NCBI GenBank assembly: GCA_002898935.1 | Contig: BEII01000010.1 | Span: forward strand, 1 to 13,232 | Direction of reading: 5' to 3' | DNA: 13,232 nucleotides | Source of the DNA: a bacterium HR32 | GTDB taxonomy: Bacteria; Sysuimicrobiota; Sysuimicrobiia; Sysuimicrobiales; Sysuimicrobiaceae | Part shown: positions 13,232 to 13,232 of the stretch, piece by piece | How positions within the stretch are numbered: position 1 is the first letter of the stretch | How the letters are laid out: the number at the start of each line of letters is the position of its first letter | Made by a program: the position numbers and the translations under genes | Notes under the pieces: model-generated | The model's input: only the letters and a program-made list of their open reading frames with translations | Database searches by the model: none | Told to the model about the DNA's origin: nothing

Positions 13232-13232
13232 G

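Noticed and set aside
1..13232. CRISPR array, tRNA/rRNA genes, insertion sequence or integrase
   Set aside because: No regularly spaced direct repeats, no tRNA-like cloverleaf in the short intergenic gaps, and no transposase or recombinase motifs in any frame that I could see.

Overview
The window is a dense, GC-rich stretch of a bacterial chromosome. Start codons are mostly GTG or ATG, and Shine-Dalgarno sites of the GGAGG type stand in front of many genes. MurT-GatD (amidation of peptidoglycan precursor), a secreted LysM-NlpC/P60 hydrolase and the PrkA-YhbH-SpoVR module together suggest a monoderm-type lineage, such as a high-GC Firmicute-like group, Armatimonadota/Sysuimicrobia-like or Chloroflexota. 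The sequence alone does not settle the phylum. I see no mobile element, CRISPR array, tRNA or rRNA, and no gene-free stretch longer than about 160 bases.

Layout, left to right. (1) Bases 3-1865, plus strand: a membrane sensor histidine kinase whose N-terminus lies off the left edge. (2) Bases 1914-4946, minus strand: a tightly packed five-gene operon, read from the right as DJ-1/PfpI protein, a 106-residue unknown protein, a glyoxalase-II-like metallo-beta-lactamase-fold hydrolase, an alpha/beta hydrolase and a two-domain VOC (glyoxalase/dioxygenase) protein. Three of its four junctions are 4-base GTGA overlaps. Three of the five families include glyoxalase-type enzymes, so a role in reactive-carbonyl or aromatic-compound metabolism is a reasonable guess. 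(3) Bases 5015-5911, plus strand: an EamA/DMT-family transporter, divergent from that operon. (4) Bases 5919-8889, minus strand: nlpC/P60-LysM, murT and gatD, a cell-wall unit. MurT-GatD amidates the D-Glu residue next to the bond that NlpC/P60 enzymes usually cut. (5) Bases 9047-9781, plus strand: an SDR oxidoreductase, divergent from the wall unit across a 157-base region. That region contains an AT-rich inverted repeat. (6) Bases 9835-10311, minus strand: a DUF151 bifunctional-nuclease protein with a consensus -10 box and a leader hairpin. (7) Bases 10407-13231, minus strand: spoVR, yhbH and the C-terminal part of prkA, the stress/sporulation-associated kinase module.

The least ordinary part is the right-hand module. 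The prkA reading frame carries an in-frame TAA in the middle of a region whose homology-like character continues on both sides in the same frame. YhbH runs 43 bases into spoVR out of frame. SpoVR is short and departs from the usual family motifs. Whether this is decay, a base-calling error or a divergent form of the module is the main open question.
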